The notes beneath the pieces were generated by a model that saw only the letters and a list, made by a program, of their open reading frames with translations, searched no databases and was not told the origin of the DNA. Positions 7,712 through 14,677 of a DNA stretch of 15,688 nt are shown in pieces; position 1 is the stretch's first letter; every line of letters begins with the position of its first letter. The stretch spans positions 1-15,688 of the forward strand of contig CAMCQW010000013.1 of the NCBI GenBank assembly GCA_945877045.1, read 5' to 3'. This DNA comes from Chryseobacterium gleum (lineage in GTDB: Bacteria > Bacteroidota > Bacteroidia > Flavobacteriales_D > Crocinitomicaceae). The position numbers were made by a program, and so were the translations under genes.

Positions 7712-7743
7712 CAAACTTACTAAAAAGAACCAAAGAATTCAAA
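7712..7743 (-). promoter_or_regulatory. Bacteroidota-type promoter of the kinase operon
   Basis: On the minus strand, TTTG (7743-7740), a 20-base spacer and TAAGTTTG (7719-7712) match the TTTG/TAnnTTTG consensus exactly. The start site should be near 7705, giving a leader of about 73 bases before the kinase ATG at 7632. It shares the 167-base divergent region with the aldo-keto reductase promoter. Confidence 0.75.
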
Positions 7744-7775
7744 TAGTTGGTGGCAATATATATGCTTAGAATACC

Positions 7776-7783
7776 TATTTTTG
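7776..7783 (+). promoter_or_regulatory. Likely -7 element of the aldo-keto reductase gene
   Basis: TATTTTTG matches TAnnTTTG and is followed by CAG, as at the tRNA-tuf promoter. It lies 17 bases before the ATG at 7800, giving a leader of only about 10 bases. No TTG is found 17-23 bases upstream; the nearest is 26 bases away at 7747-7749, so the -33 half is weak. Confidence 0.45.
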
Positions 7784-7799
7784 CAGTCTAAAATTAATA

Positions 7800-8786
7800 A
7801 TGATGGAATATGTCTCTTTAGGTAAAACAGGCTTACAAATAAGCCGATTATCCTTTGGGTCTTGGCTAACCTTTGGAAAACAAATTGACACTAGTATTGC
7901 CGAAGATCTGATGACGCTTGCGTATGACAATGGCATTAATTTCTTTGATAACGCTGAGATTTATTCACGTGGGATGAGTGAGGAGGTAATGGGCAAGATT
8001 CTAACTAAGTTGGGATGGTCACGCGATAGTTATATTGTAAGCAGTAAAGTATTTTTTGGCAGCGGCGGACAATTACCCACTCAAAAAGGATTGAATAGAA
8101 AACATGTTTTTGAAGCTTGTAATCAAGCACTTAAGCGTTTACAGGTTGATTATTTAGATCTTTACCTTTGTCACCGACCCGACAAAGCCACTCCAATTGA
8201 GGAAACTGTTTGGGCGATGCATCACCTTATTGCACAAGGCAAAGTGTTATATTGGGGAACCAGCGAATGGTCGGCACAAGAAATAATGGAAGCACATATG
8301 TTTGCGAAACAAAACCATCTAATTGGGCCCGTAGTTGAACAACCCGAATACAACCTTTTTACTCGACATAAAATTGAAGTAGAATTTGAACAATTATATA
8401 AAACGGTAGGCCTCGGAACCACAATTTGGTCGCCATTAGCTAGTGGGATCCTAACTGGAAAATACAACGATGGTTTTCCAACAGAAACAAGATTGGGCAT
8501 GGATGGTTTAGATTGGCTAAAGGATAAAAACTTTACCGAAGGAAAAATCCAAAAAGCGATTGCATTGACCCAGTTATCTGCTGAAATTGGCCTAAGCCTT
8601 CCCGTTCTTTCCTTGGCTTGGTGTCTAAAAAACAACAATGTGAGTACCGTAATTTTAGGCGCAAGTAAAACAAGTCAGTTAAGCGAAAATCTTAAAGCGA
8701 TTTCAGCGCAGGAATTACTTACTACCGATGTTATGGAACGAATTGAATTAATCATGGAAAATAAACCACGCAAACCAGCTTATTAG
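7800..8786 (+). CDS. Aldo/keto reductase, Kv-beta / YghZ-like (AKR6/AKR14 type)
   Basis: A 328-residue cytoplasmic NADPH-dependent carbonyl reductase with a TIM-barrel fold. The AKR tetrad is complete: Asp50 and Tyr55 (FFDNAEIYS), Lys83 (VSSKVFF) and His125 (LYLCHRPDKATP). The sequence is strikingly like the beta subunits of eukaryotic Kv channels: LMTLAYDNGINFFD, RPD-TPIEETV, YWGTSEWS, EIMEAH and WSPLASGILTGKY all have close counterparts there. Kv-beta has Asn where this protein has the ordinary His, so this looks like a standard reductase. WSPLASGI and ILGASKT (about 285-291) mark the cofactor region. The physiological carbonyl cannot be told. Two adjacent ATG codons (7800, 7803) are possible starts. 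It is 51 bases upstream of the flavoprotein reductase and may be cotranscribed with it. Confidence 0.9.
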   Translation: MMEYVSLGKTGLQISRLSFGSWLTFGKQIDTSIAEDLMTLAYDNGINFFDNAEIYSRGMSEEVMGKILTKLGWSRDSYIVSSKVFFGSGGQLPTQKGLNRKHVFEACNQALKRLQVDYLDLYLCHRPDKATPIEETVWAMHHLIAQGKVLYWGTSEWSAQEIMEAHMFAKQNHLIGPVVEQPEYNLFTRHKIEVEFEQLYKTVGLGTTIWSPLASGILTGKYNDGFPTETRLGMDGLDWLKDKNFTEGKIQKAIALTQLSAEIGLSLPVLSLAWCLKNNNVSTVILGASKTSQLSENLKAISAQELLTTDVMERIELIMENKPRKPAY

Positions 8787-8837
8787 AAATAAACAATTCG
8801 CCTACTAAAAATGTTAAGAAAGTAGATAAAAAAAAGT

Positions 8838-9848
8838 ATGATAGAAACAGATATTATCATTATTGGAACAGGTCCTGTGGGCTTATTCACCGTTTTTGAA
8901 GCGGGCTTATTAAAACTGAAATGCCATTTAATTGATTCATTGCCGCAACCCGGTGGACAATGTTCAGAGATCTATCCCAAAAAGCCCATTTATGATATTC
9001 CTGGCTTTCCGACCATATTAGCAGGGGAGCTTATTGATAACCTTATGGAACAATCAGCACCTTTCAAACCCGGCTTTACCTTAGGGGAAGCGGCTGTGAA
9101 AATTGAAAAGCAAGCAGATAATACTTTTATTGTTACTGGAGTTAAAGGAACTAAGCACAAGGCACCAATAGTAATGATTGCCGGGGGGCTTGGCGTATTT
9201 GAGCCGCGAAAACCACCTATTGAAAACATTAGCGCTTTTGAAGATAAAGGGATAGAATACATTATTAAAGACCCTGAATTTTACAAAGACAAAACCTGTG
9301 TTATTGCTGGTGGAGGAGACTCAGCGCTCGACTGGTCCATATTTTTAGCAGAAAGAAAAATAGCAAAGAAAATTATTTTAGTCCATCGCAACAGCTCATT
9401 TAGAGGCCACCTTGATTCGGTACAAAAAGTAATTGACTTGGCAGAACGTGGAATAATTGAACTCATAACGGAAGCAGAAGTTGTCGGATTAGAAGGAAAT
9501 GCGTCCTTAGAAAAGGTTATTATTTCCCACCAAAAACAAGGTGAATTAGTGAGAGAAGTTGATCACTTCATCCCCCTTTTTGGTTTAAAACCAAGTTTAG
9601 GTCCCATTGCAGATTGGGGATTAGAAATAGAAAAAGGAGCTATTGTCGTTAATCCATTAGATTATTCTACTAATATCCCCGGTATTTTCGCCATCGGAGA
9701 TGTCAATACGTATCCAAATAAATTGAAATTAATTCTTTGTGGTTTTCATGAAGGAACAATGGCGGTTCAATCAGCTTTTTCTAAAATACATCCGGATAAA
9801 AAGAATATATTGAAATATACAACTGTAAATGGCGTACAAGGCTTTTAA
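8838..9848 (+). CDS. Ferredoxin/flavodoxin-NADP+ reductase, thioredoxin-reductase-like
   Basis: A 336-residue FAD enzyme that probably moves electrons between NADPH and a ferredoxin or flavodoxin. The FAD site is IIGTGPVGL (8-16) with PQPGGQCSEIYP (36-47). The NADPH site is GGGDSALDW (158-166) with VHRNSSFRG (182-190), whose arginines suit the 2'-phosphate. A second FAD motif is GIFAIGDVN (282-290), with CGFHEGTMAVQSAF near the C-terminus. The CxxC redox pair that follows the NADPH motif in true thioredoxin reductases is absent, and the C-terminal extension (about 316-336) fits the YumC-type FNR family. It lies 51 bases after the aldo-keto reductase and 42 bases before the sensor kinase, all on the plus strand. 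Confidence 0.9.
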   Translation: MIETDIIIIGTGPVGLFTVFEAGLLKLKCHLIDSLPQPGGQCSEIYPKKPIYDIPGFPTILAGELIDNLMEQSAPFKPGFTLGEAAVKIEKQADNTFIVTGVKGTKHKAPIVMIAGGLGVFEPRKPPIENISAFEDKGIEYIIKDPEFYKDKTCVIAGGGDSALDWSIFLAERKIAKKIILVHRNSSFRGHLDSVQKVIDLAERGIIELITEAEVVGLEGNASLEKVIISHQKQGELVREVDHFIPLFGLKPSLGPIADWGLEIEKGAIVVNPLDYSTNIPGIFAIGDVNTYPNKLKLILCGFHEGTMAVQSAFSKIHPDKKNILKYTTVNGVQGF

Positions 9849-9890
9849 TGCTAGTTGTTGTAATTCGTTGTAACTTCGTTCCTATTTGCC

Positions 9891-11222
9891 ATGAGAAATA
9901 GAACAATCAATTTCGTAGTTATTTTAGGGGTTTTATCCCTTGTGACCATCTTGTCTGTTCAAATCTTATGGATGCAAAAAACAATAGGAATTCAAGAAAC
10001 CAACATAGCAATTCAAGCGAAATCAGATAGTTTAAATGTCAAAGCCTTCACACAGCAAGTTGAGATTGCGCTTAAAAAAGTCTTAAAACAAATTAATCTA
10101 AATGACAATATAAACACGGAAGTTTATGGAGCCGTTAAACAACTTAGCACCAATCATTTTACCGTAGATATTAATGAAGAATTGGGACCTTTTTATTTAG
10201 AGACACTCTTAAAAAAAGAATTTTACGCACAAAATGTCCACCAAGATTTTATTTGTGGTATTTATGATTGCTTTACAGATTCAATTACCTTGGGCTCCTT
10301 AATAAAATACACCAAAGACTCCCTTTATGCTTCGGTATCCGATAAAAGCCATGGCATTACTGCCGAAAAATTAAACCTGAAGAAGGACGGGCATTATTTC
10401 ACTGTGTATTTTCCGAAACTAAGAATCTATTCACTAAAACCAGAGGTGTTAATTTCCCCTTGGATCTACATTTTTGTCATTCTCCTATTGATTTTGATTT
10501 TCTTTGGATTCAGCTTATCAATCATCGTTAGGCAAAATAAATTATCTGAAATTAAAAACGATTTCATTAACAATATGACGCACGAGTTAAAAACTCCCAT
10601 TTCAACCATTAGTTTGTCCAGTGAATTGCTAATGCAGCTTGAATCCGAAGATTTTGAAAAAGTAAACAAGTATGCGGGGATTATTTTTAAGGAAAATAAG
10701 CGGCTCGAACAACAAGTAGAACGGGTATTGAATGTAGCGAAACTAGACAAAGACCAAGTAACATTGGATAAAGAATTGTTTAATTTCCACGAGCTACTTC
10801 AAGAAGTTAAGGATAATTTTCAATTGCATCAATTAAATAAAGGAGGGCAAATAATACTTGAATTAGAAGCCACTAATTATCAAATTCAGGCAGACCCAGT
10901 ACATATTACGAATGTGATTTATAACCTATTAGATAATGCCGTTAAATATTGCGAGGAAAAGCCAATTATTATTATTAAGACTAGCAATGACCGTAATGTA
11001 TTGAAAATTGAAATTATTGATAATGGAATTGGAATAAAAAAAGAAAATCACCGCGATATATTTGAAAAATTCTTTCGTGTGCCAACAGGCAACATCCACA
11101 ATGTGAAAGGCTTTGGGCTCGGATTATATTACGTGAAATTAATTATGGATGCTCATCAAGGAAAAATAGAAGTGAAAAGCGCCCTAGGAAAAGGGACGGC
11201 ATTTAATTTATTTTTTACTTGA
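9891..11222 (+). CDS. Membrane sensor histidine kinase with a periplasmic sensor domain
   Basis: A 443-residue inner-membrane kinase with one TM near 8-28 and another near 190-213. They bracket a periplasmic domain of about 160 residues that lacks an obvious named fold and contains the segment CGIYDCFTD with cysteines 122 and 127. The DHp carries His231 in MTHELKTPIS. HATPase_c has the N-box NVIYNLLDNAVKY (341-353), DNGIGI (377-382), FEKFFRVPTG (391-400) and GFGLGL (407-412). All catalytic motifs are intact. No response regulator is adjacent, so its partner is encoded elsewhere. The last 15 bases overlap the end of the convergent secreted-protein gene. Confidence 0.93.
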   Translation: MRNRTINFVVILGVLSLVTILSVQILWMQKTIGIQETNIAIQAKSDSLNVKAFTQQVEIALKKVLKQINLNDNINTEVYGAVKQLSTNHFTVDINEELGPFYLETLLKKEFYAQNVHQDFICGIYDCFTDSITLGSLIKYTKDSLYASVSDKSHGITAEKLNLKKDGHYFTVYFPKLRIYSLKPEVLISPWIYIFVILLLILIFFGFSLSIIVRQNKLSEIKNDFINNMTHELKTPISTISLSSELLMQLESEDFEKVNKYAGIIFKENKRLEQQVERVLNVAKLDKDQVTLDKELFNFHELLQEVKDNFQLHQLNKGGQIILELEATNYQIQADPVHITNVIYNLLDNAVKYCEEKPIIIIKTSNDRNVLKIEIIDNGIGIKKENHRDIFEKFFRVPTGNIHNVKGFGLGLYYVKLIMDAHQGKIEVKSALGKGTAFNLFFT

Positions 11223-11603
11223 TCTAGTAAGTATAACCGTGGGTTGAGGGATGATTCCTGTTCTGTTTAAAGACTTCATTTTGCGATCAATTAAAAAATA
11301 TTCGTTTACCGTTCTCCCCTCTATTTTACCTACAATATAAAGCGTTTTTCGCTGTTGCTTGGTAGAAACATATTCCCCAACATATTCAAAGACGCCAAGG
11401 CTAATGATGAATTTCTCTTTCTCAATAATAACCTTAATACTATTTGATTCTACCTCCAACAATTCATTACCGGTATTTAATTGGTAGGCAGGAATAGTAC
11501 CATCAAAAGTGCCTTGCCATTTCCTTTTAATTTTCGGCATGGATTGAGCAATCATTAGTTGAAAGCACAATAGAAAGCACGAAAACAAAATACCTTTTAT
11601 CAT
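11208..11603 (-). CDS. Small secreted protein of unknown function
   Basis: I do not recognise this family. From the ATG at 11603 it encodes 131 residues: a Sec signal peptide (about 1-20, hydrophobic core ILFSCFLLCFQLMIA, probable cleavage at AQ-S), then a basic, beta-rich mature part with KWQGTFDGTIPAYQLNTG near its start and VILTRSSKK at the end. The frame stays open to an upstream ATG at 11663, adding 20 residues, but that start would bury the signal peptide, so 11603 is preferred. A TATCTTCG element (one mismatch to TAnnTTTG) at 11615-11608 also favours the shorter form. The stop overlaps the sensor kinase by 15 bases. The mature part resembles the small secreted beta proteins common in Bacteroidota envelopes, but no function follows. 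Confidence 0.7.
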   Translation of the reverse strand: MIKGILFSCFLLCFQLMIAQSMPKIKRKWQGTFDGTIPAYQLNTGNELLEVESNSIKVIIEKEKFIISLGVFEYVGEYVSTKQQRKTLYIVGKIEGRTVNEYFLIDRKMKSLNRTGIIPQPTVILTRSSKK

Positions 11604-11697
11604 TGAGCGAAGATACACAATTCCTACATATCGTTTTTGGTTATTAACTTGTTCAAAAAACATTTTAAAGCACTTAGAAACTAGCGATGTATTAAGC

Positions 11698-11705
11698 TAA
11701 TTTTG
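11698..11705 (+). promoter_or_regulatory. Possible -7 element for thyA
   Basis: TAATTTTG fits TAnnTTTG and lies 21 bases before the thyA ATG, in the divergent region between the secreted-protein gene and thyA. There is no clear TTG at the usual distance; the best candidate is TTAG near 11674. It would drive thyA, dihydrofolate reductase and perhaps the dioxygenase. Confidence 0.4.
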
Positions 11706-11726
11706 TATTTGTAAGTTATTTTAAGC

Positions 11727-12521
11727 ATGAAGCAGTACCACGAATTATTACAACACATTCTTGATAATGGCCTAAAGAAAGAAGACAGAACCGGAACCGG
11801 AACCATCTCTGTTTTTGGGTATCAAATGCGCTTTGATTTAACAAAAGGATTTCCCTGTCTAACGACAAAAAAACTTCACCTTAGATCAATTATTCACGAG
11901 CTATTATGGTTTTTGAAAGGAGACACCAACATTGCCTACTTAAAAGACAATAATGTTCGTATTTGGGATGAATGGGCGGATGAAAACGGAAACCTTGGTC
12001 CTGTCTATGGACACCAATGGAGAAGTTGGCCAACGAAAGATGGTGGTGCAATCGATCAAATTTCGCAGGTGATTCATCAAATAAAAACTAACCCGGATTC
12101 AAGAAGACTAATCGTTTCTGCATGGAACGTGGCGGATGTTAACCAAATGGCATTACCACCCTGCCATAGTTTATTTCAATTTTATGTGGCAGATGGCAAG
12201 TTAAGCTGCCAATTATACCAAAGAAGTGCCGATACTTTTCTAGGCGTACCCTTTAACATCGCTTCCTATGCCTTGCTAACCATGATGATAGCGCAAGTAT
12301 GTGAACTTCAAGTCGGAGAATTCATACATACCTTTGGTGATACGCATTTGTACACCAATCATTTGGAACAAGTTGAATTACAACTGTCGAGAGAAATAAG
12401 AACCTTACCAACGATGAAGATTAATCCTGCTGTGAAGGATATATTCGAATTTACGATAGATGATTTTGAATTATGTAATTATGACCCACATCCACATATT
12501 AAAGGAATCGTAGCCGTTTGA
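11727..12521 (+). CDS. thyA: Thymidylate synthase
   Basis: ThyA methylates dUMP to dTMP using methylene-tetrahydrofolate and releases dihydrofolate. At 264 residues it equals the E. coli enzyme in length. The catalytic nucleophile is Cys146 in ALPPCHSLFQFYV. Other hallmarks are Arg21 in DRTGTGT, the HELLWFLKGDTNI and GPVYGHQWR segments, SRRLIVSAWN (125-134), the phosphate-binding YQRSADTFLGVPFN and the C-terminal HPHIKGIVAV. All catalytic residues are present. Its TGA stop overlaps the start codon of the dihydrofolate reductase gene by four bases, giving the classic thyA-folA order in which the product of one enzyme is recycled by the next. Confidence 0.98.
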   Translation: MKQYHELLQHILDNGLKKEDRTGTGTISVFGYQMRFDLTKGFPCLTTKKLHLRSIIHELLWFLKGDTNIAYLKDNNVRIWDEWADENGNLGPVYGHQWRSWPTKDGGAIDQISQVIHQIKTNPDSRRLIVSAWNVADVNQMALPPCHSLFQFYVADGKLSCQLYQRSADTFLGVPFNIASYALLTMMIAQVCELQVGEFIHTFGDTHLYTNHLEQVELQLSREIRTLPTMKINPAVKDIFEFTIDDFELCNYDPHPHIKGIVAV

Positions 12522-13039
12522 GAAAAGCAACCATAATAGTAGCAATGGATGCCGAAAATGGCATTGGCAAAAACAATGATTTAATGTGGGATCTACCGAA
12601 TGATATGCGTTTTTTTAAAGAGAAAACTTCGGGGAGTGTGGTAATTATGGGTAGAAAAAATTACGACTCTATCCCAGAGAAATACCGGCCATTATCAAAT
12701 AGAACGAATGTGATCTTAAGTAGAGACCCGCAATTCAACGTTGATGGATGTCTCGTTTTTAATAATTTAAAGGATTGCTTAGCTCATTTTCAAGATACTA
12801 ACGAGCAACTATTTATCATTGGTGGTGGCGAAATTTATCGCCTTGCTTTACAAGAGAAGTGCATTGATGAAATGTATATTTCGCACGTAGCCTCCACCTT
12901 TTCGGCGGATGTGTTTTTTCCGAAATTCAATCCCATGGAATGGAAGACAAAGGTTATCTTAACACAAGAAATAGATAACAAACACGCCCATAGCTTTATT
13001 ACCAAACAATATATGCTCATTAGTGACCATAATCAATAA
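12518..13039 (+). CDS. folA: Dihydrofolate reductase (TTG start)
   Basis: Reduces dihydrofolate to tetrahydrofolate with NADPH, restoring the cofactor used up by ThyA. The 173 residues have the DHFR fold: beta-A TIIVAMDAENGIGKNN (5-20), the active-site pair Trp24 and Asp29 in MWDLPNDMRFF, GRKNYDSIP (45-53), PLSNRTNVILSR and IIGGGEIYRLAL. The start is TTG at 12518. The next in-frame ATG (residue 10) would delete the first beta strand, so TTG is favoured. TTG overlaps the thyA TGA as TTGA, suggesting translational coupling. Asn48 replaces the common Thr after GRK, and Met23 the common Pro before Trp. Confidence 0.96.
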   Translation: MRKATIIVAMDAENGIGKNNDLMWDLPNDMRFFKEKTSGSVVIMGRKNYDSIPEKYRPLSNRTNVILSRDPQFNVDGCLVFNNLKDCLAHFQDTNEQLFIIGGGEIYRLALQEKCIDEMYISHVASTFSADVFFPKFNPMEWKTKVILTQEIDNKHAHSFITKQYMLISDHNQ

Positions 13040-13069
13040 ACTTTTTTAATTTTATAAAAACTTACTACT

Positions 13070-13594
13070 ATGTTGGCTCCCTTCAACCTTAAGAAATGGA
13101 TTGATGAAAATCGTGCTTTATTAAAGCCTCCCATTTCCAATAAGAATCTATATGTTGAAGCTGGTGATTTTATCGTGATGGTAGTTGGTGGACCAAATGC
13201 TCGAAAAGATTATCACTATAACGAAAGCGAAGAATTATTCTATCAATTAGAGGGCGATATTACCGTGCGAATTCAAGAAAATGGTGTAGCAAGAAATATT
13301 GAAATTCAAGAAGGAGATATTTTTCTTTTACCTGCTAATACACCTCATTCACCAATTAGAGGTGAGAACACCATAGGATTGGTAATAGAACGTATTAGAA
13401 AAGGAACGGAACTACAAGATGGTTTAATGTGGTTTTGTGAAGCGTGTAATAATCCGTTAAAATCATATCGATTTCCACTGGAAAATATTGAAGTTGACTT
13501 TATTAGTAGATTTAAAGAATTCTATGCTTCTGAAGAAATGAGAACGTGTAGCAAGTGTAAAAAGGTAATGGAAACAGATCCTAGATTCTCCTAA
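13070..13594 (+). CDS. nbaC: 3-hydroxyanthranilate 3,4-dioxygenase
   Basis: This cupin-fold iron dioxygenase opens the ring of 3-hydroxyanthranilate; the product cyclises to quinolinate, the precursor for de novo NAD synthesis from tryptophan. The 174 residues match the bacterial family throughout. Metal ligands are His49, Glu55 and His93 (DYHYNESEELF, TPHSP); substrate residues are Arg45, Arg97 and Glu107 (GPNARKDY, SPIRGEN, VIERIR). The C-terminal rubredoxin-like iron site has two CxxC pairs, Cys123/Cys126 and Cys160/Cys163. It begins 30 bases after dihydrofolate reductase and may be read through from that operon. Its stop codon directly abuts the stop of the convergent lipoprotein gene. 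No other kynurenine-pathway gene is in view. Confidence 0.96.
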   Translation: MLAPFNLKKWIDENRALLKPPISNKNLYVEAGDFIVMVVGGPNARKDYHYNESEELFYQLEGDITVRIQENGVARNIEIQEGDIFLLPANTPHSPIRGENTIGLVIERIRKGTELQDGLMWFCEACNNPLKSYRFPLENIEVDFISRFKEFYASEEMRTCSKCKKVMETDPRFS

Positions 13595-14035
13595 TTAATT
13601 ATCAGCTATATAACCCATAACAAAAGTCTGGTTCGACTGAACATTATAATACTGTAAGGTAATAGCATCATTTCTCAATTCATTTAAGGTGAATTCAGAG
13701 GGAAATTCTTCCCCATCAAGTAACAGAAACAACTTAGTTCCCTCAGCTTCCAATGTCCATGTTCCATGCTCAAAATCCGTTTGAATCTGACCTAAAACGG
13801 TCTCTGTACTCGCTATAGAATATGTGCCATCTTTATCGATCGCCAATTTTACAGTGGGTTGATTTGAGATGAATTCATTGCCATTAATCTGGTAGCTTGC
13901 CAAGATCCATTCGTTACAAAGACGCGCTTTTTTAGTGCGAAGCGAAAAACTTGGACCGTTTGGATATTTATCACAAGAATAAAATAATACTAGCAGAAAA
14001 CTTGATAGAACGACTGAGCGAAGGAAAACTTTCAT
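13595..14035 (-). CDS. Lipocalin-like lipoprotein, paralogue 1 of 3
   Basis: A 146-residue SPII lipoprotein: a hydrophobic leader with lipobox FYSC (Cys21), then CDKYPNG. It shares three blocks with the two genes upstream: SLRTKKARLCNEWIL (31-45), KLAIDKDGTYS (63-73) and HGTWTLEAEGTKLFLL (90-105). The single-domain beta-rich pattern suggests a lipocalin-like barrel; this is inferred from the strand pattern and length, not from a named match. Function is unknown. A perfect Bacteroidota promoter lies just upstream (14050-14080), so it can be expressed independently of its paralogues. The mature N-terminus has only one acidic residue (+2), unlike the other two copies. Confidence 0.85.
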   Translation of the reverse strand: MKVFLRSVVLSSFLLVLFYSCDKYPNGPSFSLRTKKARLCNEWILASYQINGNEFISNQPTVKLAIDKDGTYSIASTETVLGQIQTDFEHGTWTLEAEGTKLFLLLDGEEFPSEFTLNELRNDAITLQYYNVQSNQTFVMGYIADN

Positions 14036-14049
14036 GTAATTAATTTTCT

Positions 14050-14080
14050 CAAATGTAGTGATTAATATTTTGTCTCCAAA
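14050..14080 (-). promoter_or_regulatory. Bacteroidota-type promoter of lipoprotein paralogue 1
   Basis: On the minus strand, TTTG (14080-14077), a 19-base spacer and TACATTTG (14057-14050) match the consensus with no mismatch; the -7 element is identical to that of the tRNA-tuf promoter. The start site should be near 14043, only about 8 bases before the ATG at 14035. Confidence 0.75.
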
Positions 14081-14115
14081 AAAAAATCTAAGAGAAGTGA
14101 ATTATTAACTAAGAA

Positions 14116-14556
14116 CTAGTTCGCTTTATAAAAAAAGAGTTTGGTCGTTGGTGATTTATTTAAGCCCTCATTTGTAGTAACTTGCTGCAATTGAAGCTCG
14201 CCCTTTTTTAAGAATACAATCGTAAATTCCTCCGTTTTATGGGTAAGGGACTCACACAATTTTAAGGTCTTTTTCTCCTGTCTAAAAAACCAATTTCCTT
14301 TTTTTTCTACTGTAATCAGATGGTTAAAAAGCTTGTGGCTATTTCTCATTGTATAGGTATTGTCTGTGTTTAATTCTAAACGAACATCAAAACCCGTAAG
14401 ATCAATGGCAGTTTTATTCTCCGTTTTGGAGATCAATTTCCAGTCTTTAGACATTCTATCATGACTAGTTAACAAAGAATATTTCTTTATTTCTTCAAAC
14501 TTACGACACGAGCTAGCTAAACAAACAACTATACTCAGAAAAAATACCGTTTTCAT
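14116..14556 (-). CDS. Lipocalin-like lipoprotein, paralogue 2 of 3
   Basis: From the ATG at 14556 this gives 146 residues, the same length as both neighbours. A TTG three codons upstream (14565) is possible but adds nothing. The lipobox is ASSC (Cys17), followed by RKFEEIKK. The shared blocks are SLLTSHDRMSKDWKL (27-41), RLELNTDNTYT (59-69) and KGNWFFRQEKKTLKL (86-100). It is the most diverged and most basic of the three copies. Lys at +3 and Glu at +5 and +6 after the lipid cysteine resemble the lipoprotein export signal of Flavobacteriia, suggesting exposure on the outer surface. Function unknown. Promoter evidence is weak here (TATTTTTT, one mismatch). Confidence 0.85.
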   Translation of the reverse strand: MKTVFFLSIVVCLASSCRKFEEIKKYSLLTSHDRMSKDWKLISKTENKTAIDLTGFDVRLELNTDNTYTMRNSHKLFNHLITVEKKGNWFFRQEKKTLKLCESLTHKTEEFTIVFLKKGELQLQQVTTNEGLNKSPTTKLFFYKAN

Positions 14557-14627
14557 AACAACCAACTTTATTTGCTAAAAAATACGCCTAAGCAATAGTT
14601 TGGTTACAAGAAAGCCAGCTAATAGTC

Positions 14628-14658
14628 AAAAAAAAAGCCGTCTAAGAAAGACGGCTTT
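14628..14658 (-). terminator. Intrinsic terminator after lipoprotein paralogue 3
   Basis: AAAGCCGTCT (14634-14643) and AGACGGCTTT (14649-14658) form a perfect 10-bp stem around a 5-base loop. Read on the minus strand the stem runs into nine consecutive T (14636-14628). It starts 20 bases after the stop of the gene at 14678 and should isolate that copy from the two downstream. It is the only strong intrinsic terminator I see in the window. Confidence 0.93.
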
Positions 14659-14677
14659 AAATTTAGCTAGAGAAAAA

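Noticed and set aside
8222..8638. Long open frame on the minus strand inside the aldo-keto reductase gene.
   Set aside because: It is antisense to a well-conserved enzyme, has no recognisable domain and is rich in residues expected from the reverse reading of that gene; treated as a shadow.
8990..9466. Two open frames on the minus strand inside the flavoprotein reductase gene.
   Set aside because: Both lie wholly inside a gene with intact FAD and NADPH motifs and have no start or domain evidence of their own.
11604..11663. Longer N-terminus (20 extra residues) for the secreted protein at 11208.
   Set aside because: It would place a polar segment ahead of the signal peptide; the ATG at 11603 gives a textbook leader.
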